DNA from: Diospyros lotus
Lineage: Eukaryota > Streptophyta > Magnoliopsida > Ericales > Ebenaceae
Direction: 5' to 3'
DNA: 64,000 bases
NCBI RefSeq assembly: GCF_014633365.1
Contig: NC_068350.1
Span: 38,679,119-38,743,118 of the forward strand
Positions 10,620-22,584 of the stretch are shown here, one piece after another; position 1 is the stretch's first letter; each line of letters begins with the position of its first letter. The notes beneath the pieces are model-generated. The model searched no databases. It was not told where the DNA came from and saw nothing but the letters and a program-made list of their open reading frames with translations. Made by a program: the position numbers and the translations under genes.

Positions 10620-12682
10620 AGGTGTGCAGTCGGTGGAAACAGAAGGAGATTTCAGGGAAAAAGACAACACGCACTAAGGCTGCAAATGAGGGAGGAAAAT
10701 TGAGAACAAATTCGGAGAAAAATTTGGTTTAATTGAGGTTTAAATATAGAGGTAAGTTGAGTAAATTATGTGAATAAATTTATACGGTTTGAAATTTTAT
10801 TTAGGGTGTAATTTTATTAATTTTTGATTGAATTAAATTAATTTATAATGTGTATTAATTTAGTGACGTATGGGCATATAATTACCGAAATCAGTTAATT
10901 TAAGGCAAGTTCTCTATTCTCTTTATGATTCTCATTCGATTTATGAATTCTATACTCTTTCTCAACCCGATTTGGTTATAGAAATTAATTGTATGCATTA
11001 TAATTAATTATTATCCAATTTTTACTAAATTAAATTAAGTAGGAGACTTTCGGGGTTTAATTCTGTAAATGCTTATGGGGTATTGTATCGCCCCCACTTT
11101 CTTGGGAATGATCTCAAACCTAGTTAGTGTTAGGTTCTTAGTGAGTCAGTGGTGGTTGGGGATACCCTCTAGGGTAAATTGTTGTAATCGGAAGTTTCGG
11201 GATTTACTTGTGTGAGTCATAGGGTGTGGGATATACAGCTATTGACCGTCGATCGTTGGGTCGTGGCAGTTAATGGTTGGATGTATGGGCGCTAGTTATC
11301 AGCTGTTACGATAGATTATAGACGAGTCAGACAAGCTGGTACCACCGGACACCCACTTTTGATGTTGTGTCTATCATGATGTGGTTATAGTTTCCTGTGG
11401 GTGTGAGTGTAATGACAAGCGATGTGAACTGTCGTCCGATGAGGTAATGTATTAACTATTTGTGTCACTGGAGCGAACCGTCATTAGGCCGAGGGCAACT
11501 GTTGACTGGTTGTTCCTAGTCACAGATTATCGACCAATACTTGATCACTGTCGATCGGCTTCGCCATTATGTGGCATATTGCGTGACATTACAATGCAAG
11601 GGATTGGGTTTACATTCATTGGGGGTCATGCTTTGTATGTCCGAGGAAGTGTACTTATTAGCATAACCCGGTTGGGCTGTTGAGTGTCAATTTGTGTACA
11701 ATAGGCGAGCATGTGCATTTAAAGCATTTTGCCTGTGTGGGTTCTTATATGAGCGTAGCATGACCTGATGCTTGGCTTATGGGGGCTTTGTCATCACGTT
11801 AATGCTGCAAGAGTCATTGCATTTATTATCTGTTGCATTGCGTGGTTACCGTTTAGTTTGGTATATGATTGTGGTTAATGGTATGGAGTTGACCCTCAAT
11901 AGCTTTGAGTGTGAGCTGGGCTCCAGATAGCTATGATTCAGGGACTCCGATACGTGACTGTGATAAGAGCTTCGAGCTCATGGGCTTTATGCCAGCCAGT
12001 TCATGGCTGTAACAGGTTTGTATGCCGGAACTTGGGTGCTAGGACATTCATTTCCTATGTGGGCCCCAAGGACTATTATGTGCATTGTTATATTTATGCG
12101 GGGTACTAGATTCTCTATTGCACGGTATGGCATGACATGTTCATATGTTGCTTTGCACTTTGTGATGGTGTATCATGGGTGAGGGATGTATTCCCAACGA
12201 TGTCATTATTGTGTTGCAAGGTGTACTTTAATTGTGGATTATTTCTGGTTATCCTTGTCTAGCGAGGTATATTTTGGTCTATTTTACCTGTTTTCCAGTG
12301 GGATGCACTCCAATGTGAGAAATCTATACTCAGCCTTATTTATTCATTTGTTATGCTTGCTGAGCCTTGTGGCTCATCTTGTTTTACCATCATTCTAGGT
12401 GTAGGAGCTGACGCAGTGACTAGACCATTTGGCGTGTTAGTCTTAGATGATTGTGTGTACAGGACAATCCCGACTAAAAGATCTGTGAGGTGCGAGTTGT
12501 GATCAGGGGCTCGAACATTGTGGCTTATTTAGTTTATCTGGTTATTTTGCTGTTATATATATGATTAAGCCCCTGAGTGATTGGTTTATGTTTATTTAGC
12601 TTCCGTTGTTGTGGTGTGTTGTATGATTTTGGGTTGAATTGTAATTAAAAATTGAGAAAAAATTTCAGATCGTCACAAATAC

Positions 12683-13753
12683 CTTCAAAATGTTTTGCTA
12701 AAAAATATAGAGGAAGAATTAGAACAACAGTATTCATAAGTTATAATCTTTTTCAGGTCAGTTAGAAGTTTAAATAGAGGGTTTTATTCACAAAAATTAA
12801 GAGAGTTGAGGGGTAATGAAATGACCGCAAAAAATGATAAGAAAAATTAGTGCTATCAGTTGGAGATTTAGCTAGTATCGATAAAAAATCTAGAAGTCAC
12901 AAAAAAAAAAATCTTTTGATATATCCATTTGTGTGTCCTTATATTCATAAAAAAAAAAAAATCTCTTACTAATAAAAAAATTAAATGTCTAAACTAAGAA
13001 ACTATCCCGTCAATCGATATTTTCTGCTTTTCCACTTCAATTCATTCTTGAAGCCTAATTTGTTGCCCTTTTTGTTGATGTGCTGTTGTGTTTTACTTTT
13101 GCTTTCCCAATATTGTTGGTTTAGATATTTGTTTTTCTTAATAATATCTTGGCTCCTATAAAAAAAATCCCAGAAATAAATCCCTTTGATCACTCAACAT
13201 ATGTGTACCAAAATTGAAATTTTAGATTAAATAGAATGAAATGATTAGGATATTCCAATTGAGGAGCTAATCTTTTTATGAAATTAGTTTTATTTGGAAA
13301 TCTATCTCTCTCACACACACACAGCGCTCCCCATATCAATTCTTAGAACAATTTATAATTGAGAAATCTGTCGCATCAAGTTGAAAATCAAAGTTGTAGA
13401 TGCCTCACCTTATGTCCTTTAAGGAAAAGAAATGGCAAACCAACGAATTAGACTTTTGTTCTCGACCTGTAGAGATTATCAGAACTTCGTTCGACGCCTT
13501 CAAATTAGCTTGATATCCTTGAAAGCCATTAAGAAAAAGGAATTAAATCAATTATCTCAAAATCTATTAAGGCAGTGAAAATTTGCTTCCCACTAAAGAA
13601 AAGACTAAAGAAATAGAAAAAGAAGAAAAATAAAAATTGAATTTTGAAAGGTATTTAGAAAGAGGGTATATCTACCATCAAAGGGAGCTTTCACTTTCTA
13701 TTTGTATCTCTGTTTCTCGTTCTACTCAATGCTGGTAGGTTTTGTGTTCCCTT
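12683..13753. other. AT-rich non-coding stretch, no gene seen
   Basis: Continuation of the DNA that precedes LTR F. It contains A-runs, a short (AC) run at about 13311-13324, and only short chance reading frames with no domain I recognise. Confidence 0.6.
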
Positions 13754-14691
13754 CAGGGGCGGGTTTAGGAATTTAGGTTAGAGGGGCTGAAATTTTAAAA
13801 AGATAACAATGTTTTTTTTTTCTTCGCAGAAGTTCGTTATTCCATTCTAAATTCTAAGATACACAAACAAAAAATAACATAATTCAATAATCGAACAATT
13901 AAAATATTTAACTCAAGATTTGAGGCAAATGCAAGGCCAATATAACAAATTAACAATTGACAATTGTATTCCTAAGCCTAACTGAATGCAGCAGTCAAAC
14001 AGCCAACTCCAAGCAGACACAAAATTAGCAAAAAAATCACTTATAACTTGCTAAAAAAAGACAGCAGCTTCAACGAATCAATCAACAACAAAGTTGAAAC
14101 CCACAAACAATTTATTTTACTTGTTAAGCAGAGGCAGAGGCCAAAAAAAAAAAAAAATTACTTAGGTCTCAATCGAATGAAGCAGAGGCAGCGAGCAAGG
14201 GCGAGGCTGAGAGGCAGAGCAGAGGGCGTCGGGGCGAGCAAGAGGGCGAGACGCCGAAACCCGAGACCCGAGAGGCAGCGTCGCAGCAGCTAGGGCCGGC
14301 GAGAGCAAGAGAAAAGGGCGAGAGGCGAGAGCAAGAGGGGCCGAGGGCGAGCGCGAGCAAGAGAGATGAAGAGAGCGAGGGGCCGAGGGCGAGCACGAGC
14401 AAGAGGGGCCGAGGGCGAGCGCGACGCGAGCAAAGCAAAAGAGATGCAGAGAGGGAGGGCCAGCGCGAGCAGACGCCGAACGAGAAAGAGAGAGGAGGCA
14501 GAGAGAGAGAGGCGGCGAGGGTGAGAGAGAGCGAGAGTGAGGTCGGGAGATGAAGAAGAAGTGGAGAAGAGAAGGGTTTCCAGAGGGGGACTGGGGTCAA
14601 AGAATTGCAAATTTAAGCGTACCTAATTCATTTTTCTTGTGGGCTGCCCTAGGCTTCAGCCGAAGGCAGCTCACACGTAAATCCGCCCTTG
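13754..14691. mobile_element. non-autonomous hAT element
   Basis: Terminal inverted repeats CAGGGGCGGGTTTAG at 13754 and the complement of CGTAAATCCGCCCTTG ending at 14691. The 8-bp TSD GTTCCCTT lies at 13746-13753 and 14692-14699. An 8-bp TSD and CAGGGG-type ends are diagnostic of hAT. There is no transposase. The right half (14170-14560) is a GC- and purine-rich tract with a repeated GGGGCCGAGGGCGAGC unit, unlike the AT-rich left half and perhaps captured host DNA. Reading frames in it (for example 14169-14600 minus) are low-complexity and do not look like genes. Confidence 0.92.
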
Positions 14692-14699
14692 GTTCCCTT

Positions 14700-16879
14700 G
14701 GTACCTCTCGTTCTCTTTTGCACAATGCCAGTAGCTTTGCAAGATGAAACATGTGTATATATATACACACACGCACACAAATACACATTGACCATTAATG
14801 ATTTAATAAATGCTGGAGATGTTGAAAACCCTAGTTTAGTTCATTTTATTTACATTTTTTCCCGCCATCTAAATATATCACAATATTCCACTTTAATATA
14901 TTAAACTTCAAACAATCTTTCTGATTTTGAGTTTTTTCATTTTATTTATTTGTTTTCATTTTTTTAAATAAAACCTTGGGTAAAAACTAAAAGAACATCA
15001 ATGAAATAAAGAAAATTATTCTACATTATGACATCTAAGGATGGATTGGCGAGGAGAGCTAAAAAAGGGAGTCAACAAGAAAAGGACAAAAGTTCGAGAG
15101 ATTGTAGCATGGAGATTCTAATAGAATTCAATTACTTGCCCTGAGGGTCCATATCCATGGAGGTACGATATATTGCTAATGCGCTTCCCTAACAGCCACC
15201 AAAAGCATGGTATCATAACATAAACTAAGCAAAGTAGCAAAATCCTAGGAAGCCCTAGTAAATGAAGCAACGAGAATGTTATGTTGCCCACGTCGAGCAA
15301 TATATCATTTTTTCGATGCTGACAAAATGAGAAGGGGAGCGTGGGCCCCCCTCCCTCCCCTATTTGCATGCCTTCGTCGAGTTTTCCCAACGTCAGTAGG
15401 AGAACAAATCTGAATGAAGCAATAACAAAAAACAAGAGAGAAATAGATCAAGGAATTTTATATGCTCTTACAGATGCCAATGAAGGGATCATATCTTTGG
15501 GTTAGGCACTATGTAGCTTGCACCCACAGCTTTAGAAACAACATGATGCCACAAGTTCGAGTTTTCTCTCTTTTCAACTCCTTAGCATATCTTCTAAAGA
15601 ATTTCTTCATTGTCATCCTTGATTACTTCCTTTTGGCGTGTTGGATCGCACCTTCACCTTTTCCAAAAAAAGCAAGAGATTCCTTGATCATTAATAGGGG
15701 GAGAAAGCAGGCCCTTGATCACGTTTTTCTTTCTTGAGAGTTAAAAAGGATGATTCTTATGGATTTATTCCTTTTATCTTCAATTGGTCCAATTGTGTTG
15801 ATAAGAGGTAGTAGTTAACCTATGATTAAATTAAACAGTTGAGCTTTTGCTTTGTGAAACAAATGTCACGGATCAAGAGAGTTACCAAGTGTTTGATGCA
15901 ATTAGTTGTGGGAGATGACTACATGCACAACCATTGCTCTCGTTTCTCGTAAAATCTATGGATTCAATAATTCCTCACTCGCTTTTACTTAGGTTTTTAC
16001 TACATTTGCATCTAGTCAATAAACTTATGTTCTATAAACCACTCGATCAAGAAGTCATCGGTAACAGATGATATTGAGTGGTTTGGAGTTTTGGTAACAA
16101 AAATCAAATCTTTTTAGTTTAAGTGGGATTTATTTAACATATGAGGAAGTTGCATGTCAATGCCATTAGGTCCTCAGCGGTATAATCTTATTTTCCAAAA
16201 AAATATATATTTTATGCCTCAGTTTCATTGGTAGTTTGTGTGGTTTTCATTATTATAGTTATTAAGAAGTGGTTAGACATTGTCGAGTAAATTAAGAAAA
16301 GGAAGTGGTTAGGCATGATTGCTTATAATTTTTAAAAAATTATGATCCTAAGAAATTGTGTTAATGGAAAAAAATTCCACTTTTGTTGTACTAGATATTT
16401 TGAAGTGTGTTTGCACTTCTAATTGATAATATTATCACAAGTTAGCTCAATTTTGAATGACTAGTTATTGTGGGGGTTAAAATGTGTGGAAGATAGGGTT
16501 TTTCAATACATATAACTAAGTATTAAATCGACAAATGTTCAGCTTCTTAATTATTCATTTATTATATTAATTTTGACTACATCTCTTACATTATTAAGTA
16601 AATAATCTTTCAAGTTAAATACCATTGTTGAGTTCCTAGATATTAGGAGAATGAAAACCTAGTTACAGACGGTAGTATGAAAGATAATAACAAATCATCC
16701 CATTCAATATTTTGGAAACTGAACTAAGGTCTCCAATCAAAAAGGGAAAGATTCAAAAGTTAATGATCATATCAAGTTCAAATGTGGATAAATTTTTACA
16801 AGGGACTATTTGAAAGAATGTTCAATTTAATTAACTTTGGTTTTCATTTTAATATGTTCGACTTTATTTCTATGTTAAA
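14700..16879. other. non-coding stretch, no gene seen
   Basis: Mostly AT-rich DNA with a TA/CA microsatellite at about 14757-14782. Reading frames at 15118-15435 (minus) and 15462-15737 (plus) are short and hydrophobic and match no domain I know. They lack conserved motifs and are probably chance. Confidence 0.5.
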
Positions 16880-18110
16880 AATAAAGGCCTAACATGGTTT
16901 TTTTTTTTTTAATTTTTGGGTGGAGAACCTAATGTATCGTCAACCAACTATGATTCGTTTTCAGTTTTGTTTTCGATTATATATTTATATCATTTCTTTT
17001 TTCATCCTTTTAGTCATCAACACCACCTCTGTTGAGTCCTAGGCAATCCCTCCATTGACTTGAGTCACCGGTGACGATAGGGTTATAAACACACAAATTA
17101 AATTCTAAAACCACTATTTTGTTTTAAATTTCTTTTAAAATTTTGAAGAAAAAAATCAGTAACCAAATGCAATTTTTCATTTTTGAGTTCAAAACAAGGA
17201 AAGTGTAACTAAAAGTTTAAGACAAATGAGCGCCAAATTAATGGAAAGTGTTCATCAAATATTTGACAAATGTTGGAGGGAATAAAGACTTGCATCCATA
17301 AAGTTACAACAAAAGCTTTTGAGCATCACGCGCGTGCGTGCGTTCGAAAAAACCCTCTATATCCCTAGTCTTCCTTGACCTGTTGATCTTAAAGTTAATA
17401 CATTAAATATATTTAAATTAAATATATCATAAGTATTATAATTAAGTAATTAACTTTATATATTATTAAATGTAAAATATATTTAATCAATTATCTATAT
17501 CTTCACAAACGTGGTATATATAATCATATTCAGATTTGGGTTTTTAGTAATCATATTCATGTTTAATACTAGACTCGTTTAAATGAATTAAATTTAAGTT
17601 TGCACTTGGTCTATTGACCGACATAAGGTAGGCAAATTGCCTCTAGAAGTGTGCACTCCTATATTTAAGTTTGGTTTTATTTTTCTATAATTTAAACGGG
17701 ACATCTTCTCCTTAATTAATTGTGAAGAAAGAGCAAAATAAAATAATCAAATAAAAATTTAGCTAACTCGTTCAAAATTTTGTATAAGTAAGAAATTGAG
17801 TCAATTTAATATTTCAACTTTTGAAAACTTGATCAATTTCATACTCATTGTTAATCAACTATTAGTTTGACTATGATATGAAATGAAAGTGGGAAAGAAA
17901 TATGATACGAAAAGGAAACATGAAAATGAAATTTTTAAAAAAACAGGAAATATAAACCTGTAAATAAAAAATATATGATTTTTTTTAAATATAATTTTTA
18001 ATGTAAAAAATTATAAAAAATAATTATTCAAACATAAACATAAGTTCTATCATCAATTTAAGTAAACATAAACACAGGTTGTTTCTATCTCTAATGTGGT
18101 TGTCGAAACA

Positions 18111-18350
18111 ACAGAAATAAAATTGCTTATATCCCTAACATGGTCACTAAATAAAAATACATTTCCAATAATTTTTCAATATTGTGAAATGGCTCTGAAA
18201 TGTTCCTAAAACTACAAAAATAGCTCTACAACAGAAATAGAATTGCTTCTATCCCTAACATGGTCACTAAATAAAAATACATTTCCAATAATTTTTCAAT
18301 ATTGTGAAATGGCTCTGAAACATTCCTAAAACTACAAATATAGCTCTAAA
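18111..18350. repeat. tandem duplication, 120-bp period, two copies
   Basis: ACAGAAATAAAATTGCTT at 18111 repeats at 18231 with only a few substitutions over 120 bp. Confidence 0.93.
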
Positions 18351-18353
18351 ACT

Positions 18354-18380
18354 TTGTGTGTGTGTGTGTGTGTGTGTGTT
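18354..18380. repeat. (TG)n microsatellite
   Basis: About 12 uninterrupted TG repeats directly after the 120-bp duplication. Confidence 0.95.
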
Positions 18381-18529
18381 TCTTGACTTTTCAAGATAAG
18401 AAACGTTGAAAAACATTAAAATGACATCATTTAAGTTGGGATAATCTCAAAATTTTGAATACTAAACTAGATATAGGCGTATCGTATAAGGACTAAATTG
18501 ACCTTTTGTGCCTATGTGATTATTATTAT

Positions 18530-20835
18530 TATTTAATTCAATTTAATTATGAAAAAGGAAAAAAAAAAGGAAAAGATGGACTTCTCCCGCATACCTCTCC
18601 AAGCCATTACAGAACAAAAGAGCTCATTTCCAATGCCAATGTTGTATTTTGTTGTTTTCAAAATATAACAATTAAAATTTTTAATCCTAAAAATTTAAAC
18701 TTTGTGGAAGTAGAGCACAACTATAATACAAAAAGATCAATAGTTAAGATTGCACTTCCCTCCTTACACCCCCCCCCCCCCCACTCCCCTAAAAAAAACA
18801 AAAAAGACAACAATTAAAATTTATAATCTTAAAAATTTATATTTTGTGGAGATAGAGCACGACTGTAGCACGAAAAGATCAATATTTAAGACTGTACTTT
18901 TCGCAAAAAAAAAAAAAATAATACGAAAAGTTTAAGGCTGCGCCAAGCAATCTAGTTTGCGGTGAATGAAAGATTAGCCATTCTAATCTAGCCATTCATA
19001 TTCTCCTTTCTAATTTCTTGAAGTTGCAAAAGTGCCCTGGGATGCTTGACCCCTCGATGATAGGTTTGCTACTCTTGGTGATCTCCTAACAGTTTCTGAT
19101 TGTGTTGAAGTGGTCTTCTTGTAGACTTGCTTGGTACCAAAGGCTGCAAGAAAGTGCCCTCAAACATGGAGATTCCTTTTCTCTCCCTAAAATAATAAGA
19201 CAAGTTTGAATTGTAAAATTAGTAGTTTTCAACAAAGAATTAATATTGTTTATGAATGTATACAAGAGAAGAATTGTTGTCACATCTAACTAGAAAATGC
19301 AGCTACAAAGAATTACACCACTCTGTTCTTACCAATCATTAGGTATTTGCAGCTACACAATCATTTATCCTTGGGGTTTTATTTTATGATGCTCAATTTG
19401 ATTAAGAATAGGTGATTAGTTGATTTTTTATTAACTCACAATCCAAATATTTACTCTCTTCAACATGGATTGATCATGAGATAAAATGCAAATGAATGCA
19501 AGAAACTAGATTATTTACTAAATACTTCCTAAGCACTGAAGTAAAATTGCAGTAAAGACCTTACCTACAAATGAGAGTTCCATCATCAGATTTTGGTGCC
19601 TGCAACACAAGAAGTCATTTAATGAACTTTAATTGTCAATTTATGAATGGATATATGGAACTAATCACGACATAATATATACAACATCATTTGTAGCAGA
19701 AGACTTGTCAAACTTCTTCCAAGCCTCAGTAGGGTCCTCCTTCTCAGATCCATAGTCTAGCATGTAAAGAAAGATGGAGCTATGAATAAGGAAATTGTGC
19801 TCAAAATATTTTGCTTTCAAAGCTATAAATATATATATGTATATATATTGCATAAAATAACTACTTTAAAAGTTAAATAAAAATACTGAAAAAGCACATG
19901 ATTGCAATATGTGAGCAACAAATTTTTTTTTTTTTTTTTTTTAAGGGAACATAAAGGCCACATACATGGAGAAAATGTTGCCCCCACAAGAGGGATAGGG
20001 TTGAGGCAAGCTAGACCAAAAACTCCAAAGAGCAGACAAGCTAGGACACACCCCAGCACTAAACTAACAACACAAAGTTTTCCCCAATAGACCAAACGAA
20101 ACAATTGGAAACAAAAATACAAATAACAACCCTGATAGGGTGACTGACTATGTGTTACTAGGGAGGAAACTGAAATCGTAGGTGTATAGCTAAACCGCAC
20201 CTGCAAGAGGACTTGCATTGATCAGGCCAAGGCTCCAAAGAGCACAATGGTGACAAGGCCACATACTAAGGACAAACAACACCTACCTAAACATGCACCC
20301 AAGAAATCAATTGATTGTATTAGCAAATACTTGCAACCAAAACACATAAAATAGCTGCAAATTGTCAATCCACAAAAAATCTAGTGGCAACTTAGTGCTC
20401 AACATGAATGACATAATTCTTTTCCCAACACATACTCTAGTAAGAAGGAAACCAAATCATTTTATCCAAAAGCTTTCAGCACAACTGTAAATTAGAAAAG
20501 CATGGATAATAGTAAGAAAGTTGATGATAGAGCTGAGCTAATTTCACGCCCTTTTCAAAAAATAACATGATAAAATTCTTGCTTTACATGGATCTTCTTA
20601 ATTATTCCTTAACGTTTTTTTGTAAAAAATGAGATTAATTATTTGATTACCAAGTAATGAAAATATATGAACTGCATGCAGTGACCAAAAAGAAAAAAAC
20701 AAAAATCAACAAAGGAATAATTAAACAGTAATTGAAAGGAAAAGAAAACACATTGAATCAACATGAAAAGAAGTATGCATGGTATAAAGCATCAAGTATG
20801 AGAACGAGACCATTTTCAAATAAATAAGTATCTTA
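18530..20835 (-). repeat. unit 1 inverted arm (antisense copy of E1 end, E2-E4 and 3' flank)
   Basis: Read on the minus strand this segment gives, in order, the 3' end of E1, intron 1, E2 (19756-19683), E3 (19600-19565), E4 (19189-19010) and the flank downstream of E4 (18960-18530). It is head-to-head with the plus-strand copy that begins at 20848. The two together form an inverted repeat with arms of about 1.9 kb around a loop made mostly of E1. The antisense copy holds about 380 bp of intron 1 (about 19940-20320) that plus-strand copies lack, so one of the two arms has had an indel there. Confidence 0.85.
19010..19756 (-). pseudogene. antisense copy of array gene exons E2-E4
   Basis: E2 (19756-19683), E3 (19600-19565) and E4 (19189-19010) are bounded by intron edges in the same places as the plus-strand copies, for example TTGCAG before E3 and TTATTATTTTAG before E4. 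The donor after E2 has lost its GT (GATG then TTGT). E4 has an internal deletion of about 20 bp that shifts the frame, but it keeps the longer C-terminal end finishing at TAG (19012-19010). Divergence from the plus copy is higher than among plus copies, so the inverted duplication looks old. Confidence 0.75.
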
Positions 20836-20847
20836 TTGTCTTTGTAG

Positions 20848-22584
20848 GGTTAAATGCTATAAAAGGTTACAATGAACTCCAGGGACTCAAATGATTTCAT
20901 TTTCCCCAAATTCTGGAAATCTCCACTGGACGATCGACCAGTTAATGATCCACCAGTTCAAAACGATAATCTTTTTGAATTTCAAAATCATTTGTGTCCA
21001 CTTGTGTCCTATAACAATACGGAAACTTATGGGGATCTAGAGCATAAAAGTACTTTTGAAGGAGTGGAGTTAGAGCTTGAAAATGGTCTTGTTGTCATAC
21101 TTGACCCTTTAGACAACGAAAGCAATTCCAAACGTAATAGTCTTGGGTAGAATGAAAAAACAGGTGACCATACTTCTTTTCATGTTGATTTAATGTGTTT
21201 TCTTTTTTCTTTCAATTGTCGTTTAATTACTCCTTTCTTGATTTTTATTTTTTTCTTTTTGGTCACTACATGCAATTCATATATCTTAATTACTTGGTAA
21301 TCAAATAATTAATTTCAATTTTTGACAAAAAAATAAATGAATAATTAAGTAAAAACAAATAGAGCAAGAATTTTATCATGTTATTTTTTGAAAAGGGCAC
21401 GAAATTAGCTCAGCTTTATCATCAACTTTCTTGCTATTATCCATGCTTTTCTAATTTGCATTTGTGCTGAAAGCATTTGGAGAAAATGATTAGGTTTCCT
21501 TCTTACTAGAGTATGAGTTGGGAAAAGAATTATGTTATTCCTCTTAAGCAATAAGTTGGCACTAGATTTTTCAATGGCTTGACAATTTTTGCAGTTATTT
21601 TTATGTGTTTTGTTTGCAAATATTTTATGTGTTTTGTTCCCTTAAAAAAAGCAATTTGTCGTTCACATTGCAATCATGTGCTTTTTCAGATTTTTATTTA
21701 ACTTTTAAAGTAGTTGTGTTATGCAATATATATATATAGCTTTGAAAGCAAAATATTTTGGACACAATTTACTTATTTATATCTCCATCTTTCTTAACAT
21801 GTTAGACTGTGGATTTGAGAAGAAAGAGGACCCTACTGAGGCTTGCAAGAGGTCTGACAAGTCTTCTCCTACAAATGAGGTAGTGGTCTATATGTCTTGA
21901 TTGGCATTTTAATTCCATATATCCATTCACAAATTGACAATTAAAATTCATTAAATCACTTCTTTTGCTGCAGGCTCCAAAATCTGAGGATGGAACTTTC
22001 ATCTCTAGGTAAGGTCTTCACTGCAATATTACTTAAGTGCTTAGAAAATATTTAGTAAATAATCTAGTTTCTTGCATTAATTTGCATTTTATCTCTTGAA
22101 TCCATGTTAAAGAGAGTAAATACTTGGATTGTTAGTTAATAAAAAATTAATTAATCACACATTCTTAATTAGTGTTCCCCCTTATGATTGGTCACCTTGA
22201 TCAAATTGAGCATGATCAAACCCCAAGGATAAATGATTAATGTGTAGCTGCAAATACCTAACCCGATTGGGAAGAACAGAGTGGCGTAATTCTTTGTAGC
22301 TGCATTGTCTAGATAGAGGTGACAAGAGTTCTTATCTTGTATAAATTCATATGCAATATTATTTCTTTGTTGAAAATTACTAATCTTACAGTTCAAACTT
22401 GTCTTATTATTTTAGCGAGAGCAAAGGACTCTCCATCTCTGAGGGCACTTCCTTGCAGCCTGTGGTACCAAGCAAGTCAACAAGAAGAACCTCCCGCAGG
22501 TCCAAGGCAACTTCAACACAATCAGAAATTGTTAGGAGATCACCAAGAATAGCAAACCTATCATTGAGGGGTCAACCATCCTAA
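20848..22584 (+). pseudogene. unit 1 copy of an unrecognised four-exon gene
   Basis: Exons inferred from splice signals and from comparison among copies: E1 20848-21163 (first ATG 20872), E2 21806-21879, E3 21974-22008, E4 22416-22584. Acceptors read TTTGTAG, ATGTTAG, GCTGCAG and ATTTTAG; donors read CAG/GTGACC, GAG/GTAGTG and TAG/GTAAGG. Phases agree across all three introns. The predicted product is about 200 residues: acidic and asparagine-rich at the N end (FWKSPLDD, SYNNTETYG, LDPLDNES) and basic and Ser/Arg-rich at the C end (STRRTSRRSKATS, RRSPRIANLSLRG). I do not recognise the family. This copy has TAG in E1 at 21148-21150 where units 3 and 4 have CAG, and a TAA at 22582 where other copies read on. 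Confidence 0.6.

Larger units (their letters stand above)
8933..12677 (+). mobile_element. solo LTR, family F (about 2.8 kb plus nested foldback element)
   Basis: It starts TGTAACATCTC at 8933 and ends GATCGTCACA at 12677, flanked by TSD AATAC (8928-8932 and 12678-12682). Without the foldback element it is about 2.79 kb. It shares blocks with family E: GTATCGC...CCCAC near 11090, GCATGACCTGATGC near 11757, and TGTGGGCCCCAAGGAC near 12058. A TATA box lies at 10612, a stem-loop TGAGCC-TTGT-GGCTCA at 12361, CATTCTAGGT after it and AGCTTCCG near 12598. There is no primer site or internal region, hence a solo LTR. No protein is encoded. Confidence 0.9.
17013..18525. other. extra 1.5 kb in unit 1 between marker block and inverted arm
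   Basis: In other units the marker block runs directly into the arm; in unit 1 about 1.5 kb intervenes. It is AT-rich, has no gene, and contains a 120-bp tandem duplication and a (TG)n run. No terminal repeats or TSD were found, so its origin is open. Confidence 0.55.

Noticed and set aside
14169..14610. Minus-strand frames of 143 and 106 codons
   Set aside because: They lie in the GC-rich repeat of the hAT element and have no domain or conserved pattern.
15118..15737. Two frames of about 100 residues as possible genes
   Set aside because: No recognisable domain and no splice or promoter context.
22169..22396. Minus frame repeated at 52957-53184 (MNCKISNFQQRNN)
   Set aside because: It lies in intron 3 of the array gene and reads across the acceptor; it is repeated only because the unit is repeated.
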